Assembly (NCBI GenBank): GCA_947176505.1 | Contig: CAMWQW010000008.1 | Span: forward strand, 62,001 to 126,000 | Reading direction: 5' to 3' | Origin: an uncultured Lachnospiraceae bacterium | Lineage (GTDB): Bacteria; Bacillota; Clostridia; Lachnospirales; Lachnospiraceae | DNA length: 64,000 bases | In this document: positions 47,151-57,527 of the stretch, piece by piece | How the letters are laid out: each line of letters begins with the position of its first letter | Position numbering within the stretch: the first letter of the stretch is position 1 | Notes under the pieces: generated by a model | The model's database searches: none | What the model saw: the letters and a program-made list of their open reading frames with translations, nothing else | What the model was told of the DNA's origin: nothing | Translations under genes and position numbers: made by a program

Positions 47151-47789
47151 ATGGAATTTATTGAAGTATCTGCAAAGACAGTTAATGATGCAATTACAGA
47201 AGCATGTCAGAAATTAATTGTAACCAGCGACAAATTAGAATTTGAAGTAATAGAAGAAGGTTCTTCAGGATTCTTAGGAATCGGTTCTAAACCTGCTATC
47301 ATTAAAGCAAGAATCAAATCTTCCGTGGAAGATACTGCTAAAGATTTCTTAAAAGATGTATTTGCTGCTATGGATATGACAGTTGTTGTAGATGTGAAAT
47401 ATGATGAAACAGATAATTCTATGGAAGTCATCTTGAGTGGCGACGAGATGGGTGTTTTAATCGGTAAGAGAGGACAAACATTAGATTCTTTGCAGTATCT
47501 TGTATCTCTGGTAGTAAATAAAAATGTTGAGAACTATATCAGAGTTAAAGTTGATACGGAAAATTATCGTCAGAGAAGAAAAGAGACTCTTGAAAATCTG
47601 GCAAAGAATATTTCATATAAGGTTAAGAGAACAAAAAGACCTGTTTCTTTAGAACCTATGAATCCTTATGAGAGAAGGATTATACATTCTGCTCTTCAAA
47701 ATGACAAGTATGTTACGACACATAGTGAAGGGGACGAACCTTTCAGACATGTGGTAGTTGTTCTGAAAAAGTATGATAGAAATAATTAA
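47151..47789 (+). CDS. jag: RNA-binding protein Jag (KhpB)
   Basis: The 212-aa protein has a Jag N-terminal domain (residues 1-50, FIEVSAKTVNDAITEAC..., SSGFLGIGSKPA), a KH domain around 80-145 containing LIGKRGQTLDSLQYLVSL, and an R3H domain at the end (PMNPYERRIIHSALQ, then SEGDEPFRHVVV). It forms a KhpA-KhpB RNA chaperone in other Firmicutes and sits after yidC as usual. Confidence 0.96.
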   Translation: MEFIEVSAKTVNDAITEACQKLIVTSDKLEFEVIEEGSSGFLGIGSKPAIIKARIKSSVEDTAKDFLKDVFAAMDMTVVVDVKYDETDNSMEVILSGDEMGVLIGKRGQTLDSLQYLVSLVVNKNVENYIRVKVDTENYRQRRKETLENLAKNISYKVKRTKRPVSLEPMNPYERRIIHSALQNDKYVTTHSEGDEPFRHVVVVLKKYDRNN

Positions 47790-47834
47790 TGTAAACATAT
47801 TGTTTGGAAATAACAAATAATGATACAGAAATAA

Positions 47835-47870
47835 TAAAAACAGCAGGAATTTATATTCTTGCTGTTTTTA
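47835..47870 (+). terminator. Terminator between jag and mnmE
   Basis: The stem TAAAAACAGCA.GGAAT pairs with ATTC.TTGCTGTTTTTA around a 4-nt loop, 45 bp after the jag stop and just before the mnmE ribosome site. It partly insulates the tRNA-modification genes from the rnpA-jag group. Confidence 0.8.
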
Positions 47871-47887
47871 TCAAAATGGAGATTTAT

Positions 47888-49291
47888 ATGAAGACGGATA
47901 CAATAGCGGCAATTGCGACTGCTGTATCAGATTCCGGTATAGGCATTATAAGGATCAGTGGTGAAGATGCAATTGTCATCGTTAATAATATATTTAGAAA
48001 CATTAAAGATGAGAAATCTTTATTTAAATATGATTCTCATACAATTCATTATGGTTTTATAGTAGATGAAAATGAGACTATCGTGGATGAAGTGATGGTT
48101 TCGATTATGAAAGCTCCCAGAAGTTATACTACGGAAGATACAGTTGAAATTAATTGTCATGGCGGCATTTTTATGATGAAAAAAATCCTTGATATTGTGT
48201 TGAAAGCAGGGGCAAGGGTAGCTGAACCGGGAGAATTTACAAAACGTGCTTTTTTGAACGGTAGAATTGATCTTTCTAAAGCAGAGGCTGTTATGGATAT
48301 TATCCATGCAAAAAATGAATTTGCACTTCAATCCTCGGTAAAACAGTTAAAAGGTTCTGTTTCTGATAAGATTAGAAATTTGCGCGAAGAAATTTTATAT
48401 GAAATTGCATTTATTGAATCAGCCTTAGATGATCCGGAACATATCAGCTTGGATGGTTATCATGATAGGTTGACTGTTAAAGTGAATCATATTATAAATG
48501 AATTAGATAAATTATTGAGCTCTGCAGATAATGGTAAAATATTAAAAGAAGGTATTCATACTGTTATTGTAGGAAAACCGAATGCGGGTAAATCTTCGCT
48601 TTTAAATCTTTTGATTGGCGAAGAAAAAGCGATTGTAACAGATATTGCCGGAACTACAAGAGATACACTGGAAGAATTTATTTCTTTGGATGGTATCATG
48701 TTAAATGTGATTGATACTGCGGGAATAAGAAATACTGAGGATATAGTAGAAAAAATTGGTGTAGAGCGTGCAAGAAAGATTTCTTCCAATGCTGATTTAA
48801 TTCTATATGTGGTAGATTCGTCTATACCGCTTGATGAAAATGATGAAGATATTATTCGTATGGTTCAAGACAAAAAAGTAATAATACTTCTGAATAAATC
48901 TGATTTGAATGAAGTAGTAAGTGAAGAAAGTATCTCTAATGAGATAAATAAGATTCTACACAATGATAGTATATATAGAATAATTAAAACTTCCATGAAA
49001 GAAGATAATGGAATAGAAACATTGACAGATGCTATTAAAGAGTTGTTTTTTCATGGAGAGATTTCTTATAATGATGAAGTATATATTACAAATATGAGAC
49101 ATAAAGAAGAAATCAGAAGTGCAAAAGAAAGTATGATTCAAGTATGCAAAAGCTTAGAGATGGATATGCCGGAAGATTTTTATTCTATTGATTTAATGAG
49201 TGCTTATGTATCGCTCGGAATGATCATAGGGGAAGAAATTGGGGATGATTTAGTAAATGAAATATTCTCTAAGTTTTGTATGGGTAAGTAA
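47888..49291 (+). CDS. mnmE: tRNA modification GTPase MnmE
   Basis: The 467-aa protein begins MKTDTIAAIATAVSDSGIGI, the standard MnmE start, with TGGAG 6 nt upstream. The longer frame to 47804 runs through the terminator and is rejected. It has an N-terminal folate-binding domain, a helical domain, a G domain with GKPNAGKSSLLN, DIAGTTRDT and LNKSD, and the C-terminal motif CMGK (usually C-I/L-GK) with its cysteine. With MnmG it makes cmnm5-uridine at tRNA wobble positions. Confidence 0.97.
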   Translation: MKTDTIAAIATAVSDSGIGIIRISGEDAIVIVNNIFRNIKDEKSLFKYDSHTIHYGFIVDENETIVDEVMVSIMKAPRSYTTEDTVEINCHGGIFMMKKILDIVLKAGARVAEPGEFTKRAFLNGRIDLSKAEAVMDIIHAKNEFALQSSVKQLKGSVSDKIRNLREEILYEIAFIESALDDPEHISLDGYHDRLTVKVNHIINELDKLLSSADNGKILKEGIHTVIVGKPNAGKSSLLNLLIGEEKAIVTDIAGTTRDTLEEFISLDGIMLNVIDTAGIRNTEDIVEKIGVERARKISSNADLILYVVDSSIPLDENDEDIIRMVQDKKVIILLNKSDLNEVVSEESISNEINKILHNDSIYRIIKTSMKEDNGIETLTDAIKELFFHGEISYNDEVYITNMRHKEEIRSAKESMIQVCKSLEMDMPEDFYSIDLMSAYVSLGMIIGEEIGDDLVNEIFSKFCMGK

Positions 49292-49316
49292 AAGAATTAA
49301 AAATGAGGAATAAGAT

Positions 49317-51236
49317 ATGGCGGAAATCAGAGAAAAAGTTGATGTATGTGTAGTAGGTGCGGGACATGCCGGATGTGAGGCAGCGCTTGCTTGTGCAAGA
49401 CTGGGTTTGGAGACAGTAATCTTTACGGTTAGTGTGGACAGCATTGCATTGATGCCATGTAATCCTAATGTGGGAGGTACCTCTAAAGGACATCTCGTGC
49501 GTGAGATTGATGCGCTTGGCGGAGAGATGGGCAAAAATATAGATAAAACTTTTATACAATCTAAAATGTTGAATAAATCTAAGGGTCCTGCTGTTCATTC
49601 TTTGCGTGCTCAGGCTGATAAAGCGGATTATAGTCGTGCAATGCGTAAAGTTTTGGAAAATCAAGAGCATTTAACAATAAAACAGGCGGAAGTGTGTGAG
49701 CTCCTGTCAGAGTCATATGATAGTTCTTCAGAATCTGATTGCATTGCTACTAAGAAGGTGACAGGTGTTAAGACTTTTACAGGAGCTGTTTATGAATGTA
49801 AGGCAGTTATCTTATGTACAGGTACATATTTGAAGGCAAGATGTCTGTGCGGTGAAGCAATTACATATACCGGTCCCAATGGATTACAGGCGGCTAATCA
49901 CTTGACGGATTCTCTTATAAATCATGGTATTGAGATACAGCGATTTAAGACTGGTACACCTGCCAGAATGGATGGTAATACAATTGATTACAGTAAAATG
50001 GAAGAACAGCTTGGTGATGAAAAAGTGATTCCTTTTTCATTCTCAACAAACCCGGACGATGTGCAGATTGATCAAGTGTCTTGCTGGCTGACTTATACAA
50101 ATGAGAAAACTCATGAGATTATTCGTGCTAATCTCGACCGTTCTCCGATTTATGCCGGAATTATAGAAGGAACAGGACCAAGATACTGTCCTTCGATTGA
50201 AGATAAAGTAGTGAAATTTGCGGATAAAGAAAGGCATCAGGTTTTTATCGAGCCTGAAGGTATTCATACAAATGAGATGTATGTAGGAGGAATGTCTTCT
50301 TCTCTTCCTGAGGATGTACAGCTTGCTATGTATCGTACCGTACCGGGATTGGAACATTGTAAGATTGTCAGGAATGCTTATGCCATTGAATATGATTGTA
50401 TTAATCCGAGACAATTGTATCCTACGTTAGAATTTAAAGATATTAAAGGTTTATTCAGCGGAGGACAGTTTAACGGAAGCAGTGGCTATGAAGAGGCGGC
50501 GGCACAAGGTTTGATTGCCGGAATGAATGCTGCTCTGACTATTTTTGGTAAAGAACCAATTATTCTGGATCGTTCTCAGGCATATATTGGTGTATTGATT
50601 GATGATCTGGTAACAAAGGAAAATTTAGAACCTTATCGTATGATGACTTCCAGAGCAGAGTATCGTCTTTTACTACGTCAGGATAATGCTGATTTGAGGC
50701 TTCGTAAAATAGGATATGAAGCAGGTTTGGTTCCAGAAGAAGTATATAAAGCTACTGTTTATAAGAAGAAGTTGATTGACCGGGAAATTGAGAGATTAAA
50801 GAATACAATAATCGGAGCAGCAAAAGATAATCAGGAGTTTCTTTTATCTCATGGGAGCGCTACTTTAAAAACAGCGGCAAGTCTTGCCGAATTGATGTGT
50901 CGTCCTGAACTAAATTATAAGGTGTTATCTGAGATTGATTCAAATCGTGAACCTCTTCCTGAAGATGTGATCGAGCAGGTAGAGATTGAAATAAAGTATG
51001 AGGGATACATTGAGAGACAACATCGTCAAGTGGAGCAGTATAAGAAAATGGAAAAGAAACGCATTCCTTCTGATTTGGATTATAATGACGTCAGTTCACT
51101 TCGGTTGGAGGCAAGACAGAAGCTGATTGCATATAAACCAGTTTCCGTCGGACAAGCTTCAAGAATTTCCGGCGTATCACCGGCGGATATTTCCGTATTG
51201 CTCGTTTATTTGGAGCATTATAAAAGTAAGTCTTAG
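49317..51236 (+). CDS. mnmG: tRNA uridine-5-carboxymethylaminomethyl modification enzyme MnmG
   Basis: The 639-aa protein is full length. The FAD Rossmann motif [14 protein letters not shown] lies near residue 12-25, with [22 protein letters not shown] near 48. [30 protein letters not shown] and [12 protein letters not shown] follow, all MnmG signatures. It partners MnmE, 25 bp upstream. Confidence 0.98.
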   Translation: MAEIREKVDVCVVGAGHAGCEAALACARLGLETVIFTVSVDSIALMPCNPNVGGTSKGHLVREIDALGGEMGKNIDKTFIQSKMLNKSKGPAVHSLRAQADKADYSRAMRKVLENQEHLTIKQAEVCELLSESYDSSSESDCIATKKVTGVKTFTGAVYECKAVILCTGTYLKARCLCGEAITYTGPNGLQAANHLTDSLINHGIEIQRFKTGTPARMDGNTIDYSKMEEQLGDEKVIPFSFSTNPDDVQIDQVSCWLTYTNEKTHEIIRANLDRSPIYAGIIEGTGPRYCPSIEDKVVKFADKERHQVFIEPEGIHTNEMYVGGMSSSLPEDVQLAMYRTVPGLEHCKIVRNAYAIEYDCINPRQLYPTLEFKDIKGLFSGGQFNGSSGYEEAAAQGLIAGMNAALTIFGKEPIILDRSQAYIGVLIDDLVTKENLEPYRMMTSRAEYRLLLRQDNADLRLRKIGYEAGLVPEEVYKATVYKKKLIDREIERLKNTIIGAAKDNQEFLLSHGSATLKTAASLAELMCRPELNYKVLSEIDSNREPLPEDVIEQVEIEIKYEGYIERQHRQVEQYKKMEKKRIPSDLDYNDVSSLRLEARQKLIAYKPVSVGQASRISGVSPADISVLLVYLEHYKSKS

Positions 51237-51334
51237 TAATCTGCATTATACGATTGAAATATTTTGCTAAACGATTTGTGAAGTGATGTTTATTAATAAT
51301 ATATAATTTGGGTATGTGAGGGATATTTTTTATA

Positions 51335-52096
51335 TTGAATAATATGATGAATAAATATAATTTTGACCAATTTTATAAGGATTTGCATGAACTTCATATT
51401 AGTTTGTCGGATTCTCAAATTGAACAGTTTATCTTGTATTATGAAATGTTGATTGAAAAAAATAAAGTCGTGAATCTGACTGCCATTACGGATTTCGACG
51501 AGGTGCTTAAGAAACATTTTGTAGATAGTTTGTCATTGGTGAAAGCATATGATCTGAATCAATCTGAAGGTGGGATTACTATGATTGATATCGGAACAGG
51601 CGCCGGTTTTCCGGGAATACCGCTAAAGATTGCTTTCCCGAATCTTAATGTTACATTATTGGATTCGTTGAATAAGAGGGTTGACTTTCTAAATGAAGTA
51701 ATAAGTGAATTGGGATTGGAAGGAATCGAAGCGATTCATGGCAGAGCGGAAGATTATGCTAAACCCGGTCAATTAAGAGAGAAATTTGATTTATGTGTGT
51801 CCAGAGCAGTATCCAATCTTTCTGTGCTTTTGGAATATTGTCTTCCGTATGTCAAAGTAGGAGGAAAATTTATTTCTTATAAATCAGAGAAAATTGTTGA
51901 AGAAATACGGGATGCTGAATATGCGTTACGTTTGTTAGGCGGAAAAGTTGAAGAGCAGATTTCTTTTATTCTTCCGGATTCTGATTTGTGTCGTAACTTG
52001 TTTGTAGTGGTGAAAGAAAGTATAACGCCGGATAAATATCCGAGAAAAGCGGGAATGGCAAGTAAGAAACCGCTGAAAGCTAATAAATTAATATAG
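51335..52096 (+). CDS. rsmG: 16S rRNA (guanine-N7) methyltransferase RsmG
   Basis: The 253-aa protein has the RsmG pattern: QIEQFILYYEMLIEKNKVVNLTAI, KHFVDSLSL, the SAM site MIDIGTGAGFPGIPLKI (about residue 83-99), and CVSRAVSNLSVLLEYCLPYV. The start shown is TTG at 51335, with GAGGG about 12 nt upstream. An ATG three codons in (51344) is the alternative. It methylates G527 (E. coli numbering) of 16S rRNA. Confidence 0.95.
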   Translation: MNNMMNKYNFDQFYKDLHELHISLSDSQIEQFILYYEMLIEKNKVVNLTAITDFDEVLKKHFVDSLSLVKAYDLNQSEGGITMIDIGTGAGFPGIPLKIAFPNLNVTLLDSLNKRVDFLNEVISELGLEGIEAIHGRAEDYAKPGQLREKFDLCVSRAVSNLSVLLEYCLPYVKVGGKFISYKSEKIVEEIRDAEYALRLLGGKVEEQISFILPDSDLCRNLFVVVKESITPDKYPRKAGMASKKPLKANKLI

Positions 52097-52103
52097 GGAG
52101 AAA

Positions 52104-53834
52104 ATGTATTCGATGAATATTTTACTTGTGGCAATCAATGCAAAATATATACATTCTAATCCTGCTGTTTTTTCTTTGAAGTCTTGTACAGGTAAATATG
52201 AGTCCTATGTTAATATAATGGAATTTACGATTAATCAGCAGTCTTCTTATATTTTGAGTGAAATTTATAAGAAGAATCCTGATGTGATTGCATTCTCATG
52301 TTATATCTGGAATCGTAATATCATTGAGAATATTATTTATGATTTGCACAAAATTTTACCGGATACGGATATTTGGGCGGGTGGTCCTGAGGTTTCTTAT
52401 AATGCTTCTGAAATAATTCAAAAATGGAAACTGAGAGGTGTTATGACGGGACCAGGAGAAGGTGTTTTTGCCCGTCTGGTATCTTCTTATGTAGAAGGTC
52501 ATTCTGATAACCTGCCGGTTATTCTTGACGGAAATATTATTTGTAGATTAGCATTAGATGAAATTCCTTTTTGGTATCAGGATTTAACTGATTTTGAACA
52601 TCGTATTATATATTATGAGAGCAGCCGTGGATGCCCTTTTTCATGTAGTTATTGTCTTTCTTCTATTGATAAAAATATGGATTTCAGATCCGTTTGGCGT
52701 GTATGTCAGGAGCTGGATTTTTTTCTGAATCAAAAAGTTCCTCAAGTAAAGTTTGTCGATCGTACTTTTAATTGCAGAAAAAGTCATGCGTTACCGATTT
52801 TACGGCATATATTAGAAAATGATAATAAAGTTACAAACTTTCATTTTGAGATTGCGGCAGATTTGTTAGATGATGATTATTTTGAACTTTTTGAACAATT
52901 TCGTCCCGGTGCAGTTCAATTAGAAATAGGTGTTCAATCGACATGTCCGGAGACTATCCGAGAAATAGACCGTGTAACAGATTTTAAAAAAATTTCTAAT
53001 GCTGTTAAAAGAATTTCTTCTTATCAAAATATTCATGTACATTTAGATTTAATAGCAGGTCTTCCATTTGAAGATTTGCTTACATTTCAGACATCTTTTA
53101 ATGATGTCTATTCTTTGTATCCTGAGCAATTGCAATTGGGATTCCTTAAAGTACTAAAAGGTTCTAATATGGAATTACGTTCTATAAAATACGAATTACA
53201 ATATACATATTTGCCACCCTATGAAGTACTCTCTACAAAGTGGCTTTCTTATGAAGATATATGCCGTTTGAAGCAGATAGAGGAAGTTCTGGAAATATAT
53301 TATAATAGCGGTCAGTTTAGGAATACACTTAATTATTTAAATTCTTTTTTTGATACTCCTTATTCTATGTATGAATGTTTAGCTTCTTGGTATGAAGAAC
53401 ATCATTTATTCGGAATACAATCTTCACGCGTTCGAAAGTATGAAATTCTGTTGGAGTTTGGTATACATCATATTGAAGCTGAAACAGAGATTTTTTATGG
53501 AGATTATTCTTTAGAGTTGTGTTCAAAGATTTTATATGAATATATTACTTATGATTTATATTTGCGTGAAAATATGAAAAATCGTCCTTCCTTTATTCCG
53601 TCTTTGGAAAACAGGAAGAACGATATACGTGATATCTTATATGGTGAATCGGAATCACATATTCTATTTCCGGAATTAGCAGATTGCAATTATCGCGAAC
53701 TTACCAAAATTCTGCACGTAGAAATATTCGAAGCTATTTTTGATCAACCAGCTGCCGTAATATTCTATTATGAAATGCGTGACCCACTAACAAATAATTG
53801 CGTTGTTATGAATGTACCGTTGCATGGAGATTAA
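52104..53834 (+). CDS. B12-binding-domain radical SAM protein (DUF4080 family)
   Basis: The 576-aa protein has an N-terminal cobalamin-binding-like Rossmann domain (about 1-140, NILLVAINAKYIHSNP, DVIAFSCYIWN, and WAGGPEVSYN). A radical SAM core follows with CPFSCSYC near residue 177-184, FVDRTFNC and VQLEIGVQST. A C-terminal DUF4080 region of about 200 residues completes it. The sequence lacks the DxHxxG motif of base-off B12 binders, so cobalamin use is uncertain. The substrate is unknown. It starts 7 bp after rsmG, a pairing common in clostridia. Confidence 0.88.
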   Translation: MYSMNILLVAINAKYIHSNPAVFSLKSCTGKYESYVNIMEFTINQQSSYILSEIYKKNPDVIAFSCYIWNRNIIENIIYDLHKILPDTDIWAGGPEVSYNASEIIQKWKLRGVMTGPGEGVFARLVSSYVEGHSDNLPVILDGNIICRLALDEIPFWYQDLTDFEHRIIYYESSRGCPFSCSYCLSSIDKNMDFRSVWRVCQELDFFLNQKVPQVKFVDRTFNCRKSHALPILRHILENDNKVTNFHFEIAADLLDDDYFELFEQFRPGAVQLEIGVQSTCPETIREIDRVTDFKKISNAVKRISSYQNIHVHLDLIAGLPFEDLLTFQTSFNDVYSLYPEQLQLGFLKVLKGSNMELRSIKYELQYTYLPPYEVLSTKWLSYEDICRLKQIEEVLEIYYNSGQFRNTLNYLNSFFDTPYSMYECLASWYEEHHLFGIQSSRVRKYEILLEFGIHHIEAETEIFYGDYSLELCSKILYEYITYDLYLRENMKNRPSFIPSLENRKNDIRDILYGESESHILFPELADCNYRELTKILHVEIFEAIFDQPAAVIFYYEMRDPLTNNCVVMNVPLHGD

Positions 53835-53873
53835 TATATAAAGTATTACAAAAATCTATGCTTGGCAAGCTAA

Positions 53874-54827
53874 TTATTTATCGCATAAGAAAATTGTAAT
53901 TTGTTCTATGATTTCATCTGGTGCTTCTAACTGGGGAAGATGTTTTGTTGCGGGGATGTATACATCTTCAATTGCGGCATTGTAATATTTATAGTTTTCA
54001 ATTGTTGTTTTGATATCTTGTTCTTTTTCACCGCCAATCATTAAGATACTGTTATTGATTTCTTTTAATTCATGAAGAATATTCATATTCATATATTTTC
54101 CGACATAGCTTGCAAAAGCATATTTGGAATAGTATTTTCCGGTATATGCTGCCTCGAGATAATTTAAAATATATTTTTCCTTGATTTCATCAGAGTGACA
54201 GAAATATTCTTCTCTAAACATTTTTTCTAATGTATGTTTATTTGTTAATACATGATAAGTAAATGTTCCCAAAATCGGTGTTTCAAGAAAAAGTTTCATC
54301 AGTTTAGTCTGATTGGAGGGAATCTGATTTTGCAGATAAAGATTCTGCGGGTTAATACAAATTAATTTGTTAATAATATCAGGATTATTATGGCAGGCGA
54401 GCATTACAAAAGGAACAGACTCACCGGATACGATAACAGAAGTTTTCTTCTTGATTATATTTTTGATAAAATCACAGACTAATTGTTCATAGAGATTATT
54501 TGTATATGTTATAGGAGGTTTATCTGATAATCCGTATCCCAATAAATCTATAGAATATATTTCATGATTCTCAGTAAGGTTATTAATTAATCTGTGATAT
54601 TCATAATTTGAACTTCCTACTGTTAAGTCATGGATAAAAAGTAATGGACTTCCACTGCCTTTTTTCTGATATCTTATTTTACCGAAACGCCAATCATAAT
54701 AATTGTTTTCGGAATTTGGTAATAAATTTTTCATCGTACATAGAGAAGTATGGATTCGATTGATTACATGAATCAATGAGATAGATGAAGCTGATAATAA
54801 TATTCCAGTAGTAAGTTTTTTGTTCAT
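53874..54827 (-). CDS. Membrane-anchored alpha/beta hydrolase
   Basis: The 317-aa protein has an N-terminal hydrophobic anchor (about residues 5-22). An alpha/beta hydrolase follows, with PLLFIHDLTVGSSNYEYHRL (oxyanion region), DLLGYGLSDKP, a nucleophile elbow SGESVPF near residue 145 (the second glycine of GxSxG is replaced), and a C-terminal KHLPQLEAPDE with the likely catalytic histidine. Substrate unknown. It is one of few minus-strand genes right of oriC. RBS AAAGGAG. Confidence 0.82.
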   Translation of the reverse strand: MNKKLTTGILLSASSISLIHVINRIHTSLCTMKNLLPNSENNYYDWRFGKIRYQKKGSGSPLLFIHDLTVGSSNYEYHRLINNLTENHEIYSIDLLGYGLSDKPPITYTNNLYEQLVCDFIKNIIKKKTSVIVSGESVPFVMLACHNNPDIINKLICINPQNLYLQNQIPSNQTKLMKLFLETPILGTFTYHVLTNKHTLEKMFREEYFCHSDEIKEKYILNYLEAAYTGKYYSKYAFASYVGKYMNMNILHELKEINNSILMIGGEKEQDIKTTIENYKYYNAAIEDVYIPATKHLPQLEAPDEIIEQITIFLCDK

Positions 54828-55063
54828 AGTTGGCTCCTTTATGCTTTGTATATTAATAAATAATTTATATATTTCAATTGTATTGATTACTTATATGTTT
54901 ATCTTATATTGATATTATACTTGATAATTTAATTTCTTACAAATATCCATGTAAAATTATTTTCTATTACTTTTCATAATAATGGATTTAGTATATGATA
55001 AAAATAACGGAAAGGTTGTTTGACAGTGATTATAGATTTAAATGTTTTGTGCGGAGATAATTT

Positions 55064-56053
55064 ATGGATACGGCAAATTTAGAAATTATTCAATCAATAT
55101 ATGATGAAATGAAGAAAGAAAAAATAAGGAAGTGCTCTGAGTTAGATGAAAGAAAAAATAGAATTTCTGAGATAGATGTATATCTTAATAGCCTTCTAAA
55201 TAAAGATGAAAGCGATTTAAGAGTATTTCTTCCTCGAAAAGTGGAAGATGTATATCGTGATGTTATAGAACAGAATAATCAGCAAAAAGAGCAGTTAATT
55301 GCTGAATGTGATGAATTGGAAAAACAAATTCATTTACAGGATAGTAGGATTGATCAACTTGAAAAAGTTATTGCTGATAAATCATCTATGTTGCACGTGA
55401 AACAACTTTCTATGCTGGATGTTCAGGAAAAGGAACGTCAAAGGATAGCAAGAGATTTGCATGATACTTCTTTACAAAATCTTACACATCTTATTCATAA
55501 AGTTGAATTAAGTTCTCTTTATATAGATCAAGATCCTATTAAAGCTAAATTGGAATTAGCGACGGTTGAGAATGGAATCCGCAAAGTTATTGATGATATT
55601 AGAAATAGCATATTTGATTTACGTCCAATGACAGTTGATGATCTTGGTTTGAAGGATACGATAGAAAAGTTACTCGTTGTTTTGAATCAGGACAAACAGT
55701 TTCATGTAATAACTGATATTGATCAAATAGATAGAATATATTCTGATTCATATTTACAGGTATTATTTATTTCTATTTATAGAATTATCCAAGAGTGTGT
55801 ACAGAATTCTATTAAACATTCTAAGGGAAATGAAATTATTGTAAAGTTGAAAGATTGTGGAAAAATATATCGTATCTTGGTGAAAGATAATGGTACAGGA
55901 TTTGATGTGAATGAGGCGTCTAAGAAAGATAAACATTTTGGTTTATCAGTTATTAAAGAAAGAGTCCTGTTCTTGGGTGGAAAAATTAATATTGATGCGA
56001 GCTGCGGGACCACTATCGAAATTGAAGTTCCTAAGTCGGAGCTTTCTGTATAA
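55064..56053 (+). CDS. Cytosolic DegS-like sensor histidine kinase (HisKA_3)
   Basis: The 329-aa protein has no membrane helix. The N-terminal 115 residues are a long coiled coil with a DegS-like pattern. The HisKA_3 dimerisation helix (QEKERQRIARDLHDTSLQNL) carries phospho-acceptor His133. The HATPase domain has the N box VQNSIKHSK, the G1 box VKDNGTGFDV, and GLSVIKERVLFLGG. It probably phosphorylates the response regulator 16 bp downstream. The signal is unknown. A parS-like site lies within codons 109-114. Confidence 0.92.
   Translation: MDTANLEIIQSIYDEMKKEKIRKCSELDERKNRISEIDVYLNSLLNKDESDLRVFLPRKVEDVYRDVIEQNNQQKEQLIAECDELEKQIHLQDSRIDQLEKVIADKSSMLHVKQLSMLDVQEKERQRIARDLHDTSLQNLTHLIHKVELSSLYIDQDPIKAKLELATVENGIRKVIDDIRNSIFDLRPMTVDDLGLKDTIEKLLVVLNQDKQFHVITDIDQIDRIYSDSYLQVLFISIYRIIQECVQNSIKHSKGNEIIVKLKDCGKIYRILVKDNGTGFDVNEASKKDKHFGLSVIKERVLFLGGKINIDASCGTTIEIEVPKSELSV
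55389..55404. promoter_or_regulatory. parS-like site inside the histidine kinase gene
   Basis: The 16-mer TGTTGCACGTGAAACA differs from the canonical parS (both copies before parA) by one base. ParB in Bacillus binds single-mismatch sites within genes, so this is probably functional. It lies about 2 kb from the two perfect sites. Confidence 0.7.
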
Positions 56054-56069
56054 AGAGTAGGAGAAAATT

Positions 56070-56714
56070 ATGAAAATAAAAGTAATGATAGCAGATGATC
56101 ACAGTTTGATAAGAGAGGGAATTAAACAATTATTAGAATTCGATGGAACAATTGAAGTGATGGCTGAAGCATCTAATGGAGTGGATTGTCTTAAACAATT
56201 GAAAAATATTCACCCTGATGTATTGCTATTAGATGTTAATATGCCGGAGAAAAATGGCTTGGAAGTTTTAGAGGAGATAAAAAGGAAAAATTATGACATT
56301 AAAGTTTTAATTTTGACAGTTCATAATGAATTGGAATATTTATTAAAGGCTGTTGATATTGGTGTAAATGGGTACATATTGAAAGATTCCGAATCTTCAG
56401 AATTAAAGAAAGCAATTCAAGCTGTGTTATCTGGCGAAAATTATATTCAAGCCAGTTTGATTCCTGCATTAAATAATCGATTAGCAAACAGAGATATTGA
56501 TAGAGATAAAATTGAATCATTGACAAGTAGGGAATTAGAGGTATTGATTCAGGTAGCTAACGGAATGTTTAATAAAGAAATTGCTACTAGTTTAAATATT
56601 AGTGAAAGAACAGTCAAAAATCATATCTCAAATATTTTCAAGAAGATAGATGTTTCTGATAGAACTCAGGCAGCTGTTTTTGCGATTAAGAATAATATTA
56701 TTACACTTTTTTAA
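56070..56714 (+). CDS. NarL/DegU-type response regulator
   Basis: The 214-aa protein has a receiver domain with the acidic pair Asp9/Asp10, phospho-acceptor Asp55 in LLLDVNMP, and a lysine in GYILKDSES. A C-terminal LuxR-type helix-turn-helix follows (LTSRELEVLIQVANG, NKEIATSLNISERTVKNHISNIFKK). It pairs with the DegS-like kinase upstream. The targets are unknown. Confidence 0.95.
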   Translation: MKIKVMIADDHSLIREGIKQLLEFDGTIEVMAEASNGVDCLKQLKNIHPDVLLLDVNMPEKNGLEVLEEIKRKNYDIKVLILTVHNELEYLLKAVDIGVNGYILKDSESSELKKAIQAVLSGENYIQASLIPALNNRLANRDIDRDKIESLTSRELEVLIQVANGMFNKEIATSLNISERTVKNHISNIFKKIDVSDRTQAAVFAIKNNIITLF

Positions 56715-56764
56715 TTCTTTTGTTATTGAATGATTGCTTTGATTAGGAATAAGGAGTTTGAACT

Positions 56765-57433
56765 ATGGTTCGTGCTGTGATATTTGATATGTTTGAAACT
56801 TTAATTACTTTATATAGCAGTCCAATATATTTTGGACGGGAGATTGCAGAGGATGTGGGAATACCTGTGGAAGAGTTTCTTTCATTATGGGAACCAACGG
56901 AATATGATCGTAGTATCGGAAAGTTAACTTTTGAAGATACGATGGAAATGATTCTTTGTAAATATAATTGTTATTCTAAAGAGCTTATTGAAAATATTAA
57001 GCAGAAGCGTATCGATACAAAGAGGGTAGCTTTTAAGCAGTTACATTCTGAAATTCTTTCTATGCTTTCTGAATTGAAAGAAAAGAAAATACTAATTGGT
57101 TTGATTAGTAATACATTTTCAGAAGAAGAAATTGTGATTCGTGAAAGTATATTGTTTCCTTATTTTGATGCTGTTTTTCTGTCTTCAGAACAAGGAGTAT
57201 GTAAACCGGACAAAATGATTTTTGATAGATGTATGCAGACTCTTTCTGTGAAGCCGGAAGAGTGTCTTTATGTTGGTGATGGTGGAAGTTGTGAATTAGA
57301 AGCAGCACGAGAGCTGGGAATGGAGGCTGTTCAAGCTGTTTGGTATTTAAAAGAAAATACTATGCAGCCGGTGGGGAGAAAAGAGGAGTTTCTTGGACTT
57401 GATAATCCACTTGATGTGTTAAAATGGTGTTGA
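56765..57433 (+). CDS. HAD-superfamily hydrolase
   Basis: The 222-aa protein has HAD motif I FDMFETLITL (nucleophile Asp8, in the haloacid dehalogenase-like D-x-F form), motif II IGLISNT near residue 113, motif III lysine in KPDKMIFD near 143, and motif IV VGDGGSCELEAA near 172. It is probably a small-molecule phosphatase. Substrate unknown. AAGGAG lies upstream. It ends just before the parS region. Confidence 0.9.
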   Translation: MVRAVIFDMFETLITLYSSPIYFGREIAEDVGIPVEEFLSLWEPTEYDRSIGKLTFEDTMEMILCKYNCYSKELIENIKQKRIDTKRVAFKQLHSEILSMLSELKEKKILIGLISNTFSEEEIVIRESILFPYFDAVFLSSEQGVCKPDKMIFDRCMQTLSVKPEECLYVGDGGSCELEAARELGMEAVQAVWYLKENTMQPVGRKEEFLGLDNPLDVLKWC

Positions 57434-57451
57434 AAATAACATAGTAGGACA

Positions 57452-57467
57452 TGTTTCACGTGAAACA
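57452..57467. promoter_or_regulatory. parS centromere site 1
   Basis: Perfect 16-bp palindrome TGTTTCACGTGAAACA, the canonical ParB/Spo0J binding site, 330 bp before parA. Confidence 0.97.
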
Positions 57468-57511
57468 TTTTAAAAATATTTACCTATATTTGGATTATGG
57501 ACACAAGATAA

Positions 57512-57527
57512 TGTTTCACGTGAAACA
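57512..57527. promoter_or_regulatory. parS centromere site 2
   Basis: A second perfect copy of the 16-bp parS palindrome, 60 bp from the first, centre to centre. Confidence 0.97.

Noticed and set aside
47804..47887. Longer N-terminus for MnmE
   Set aside because: Would run through a terminator hairpin; the standard start with a ribosome site is at 47888.
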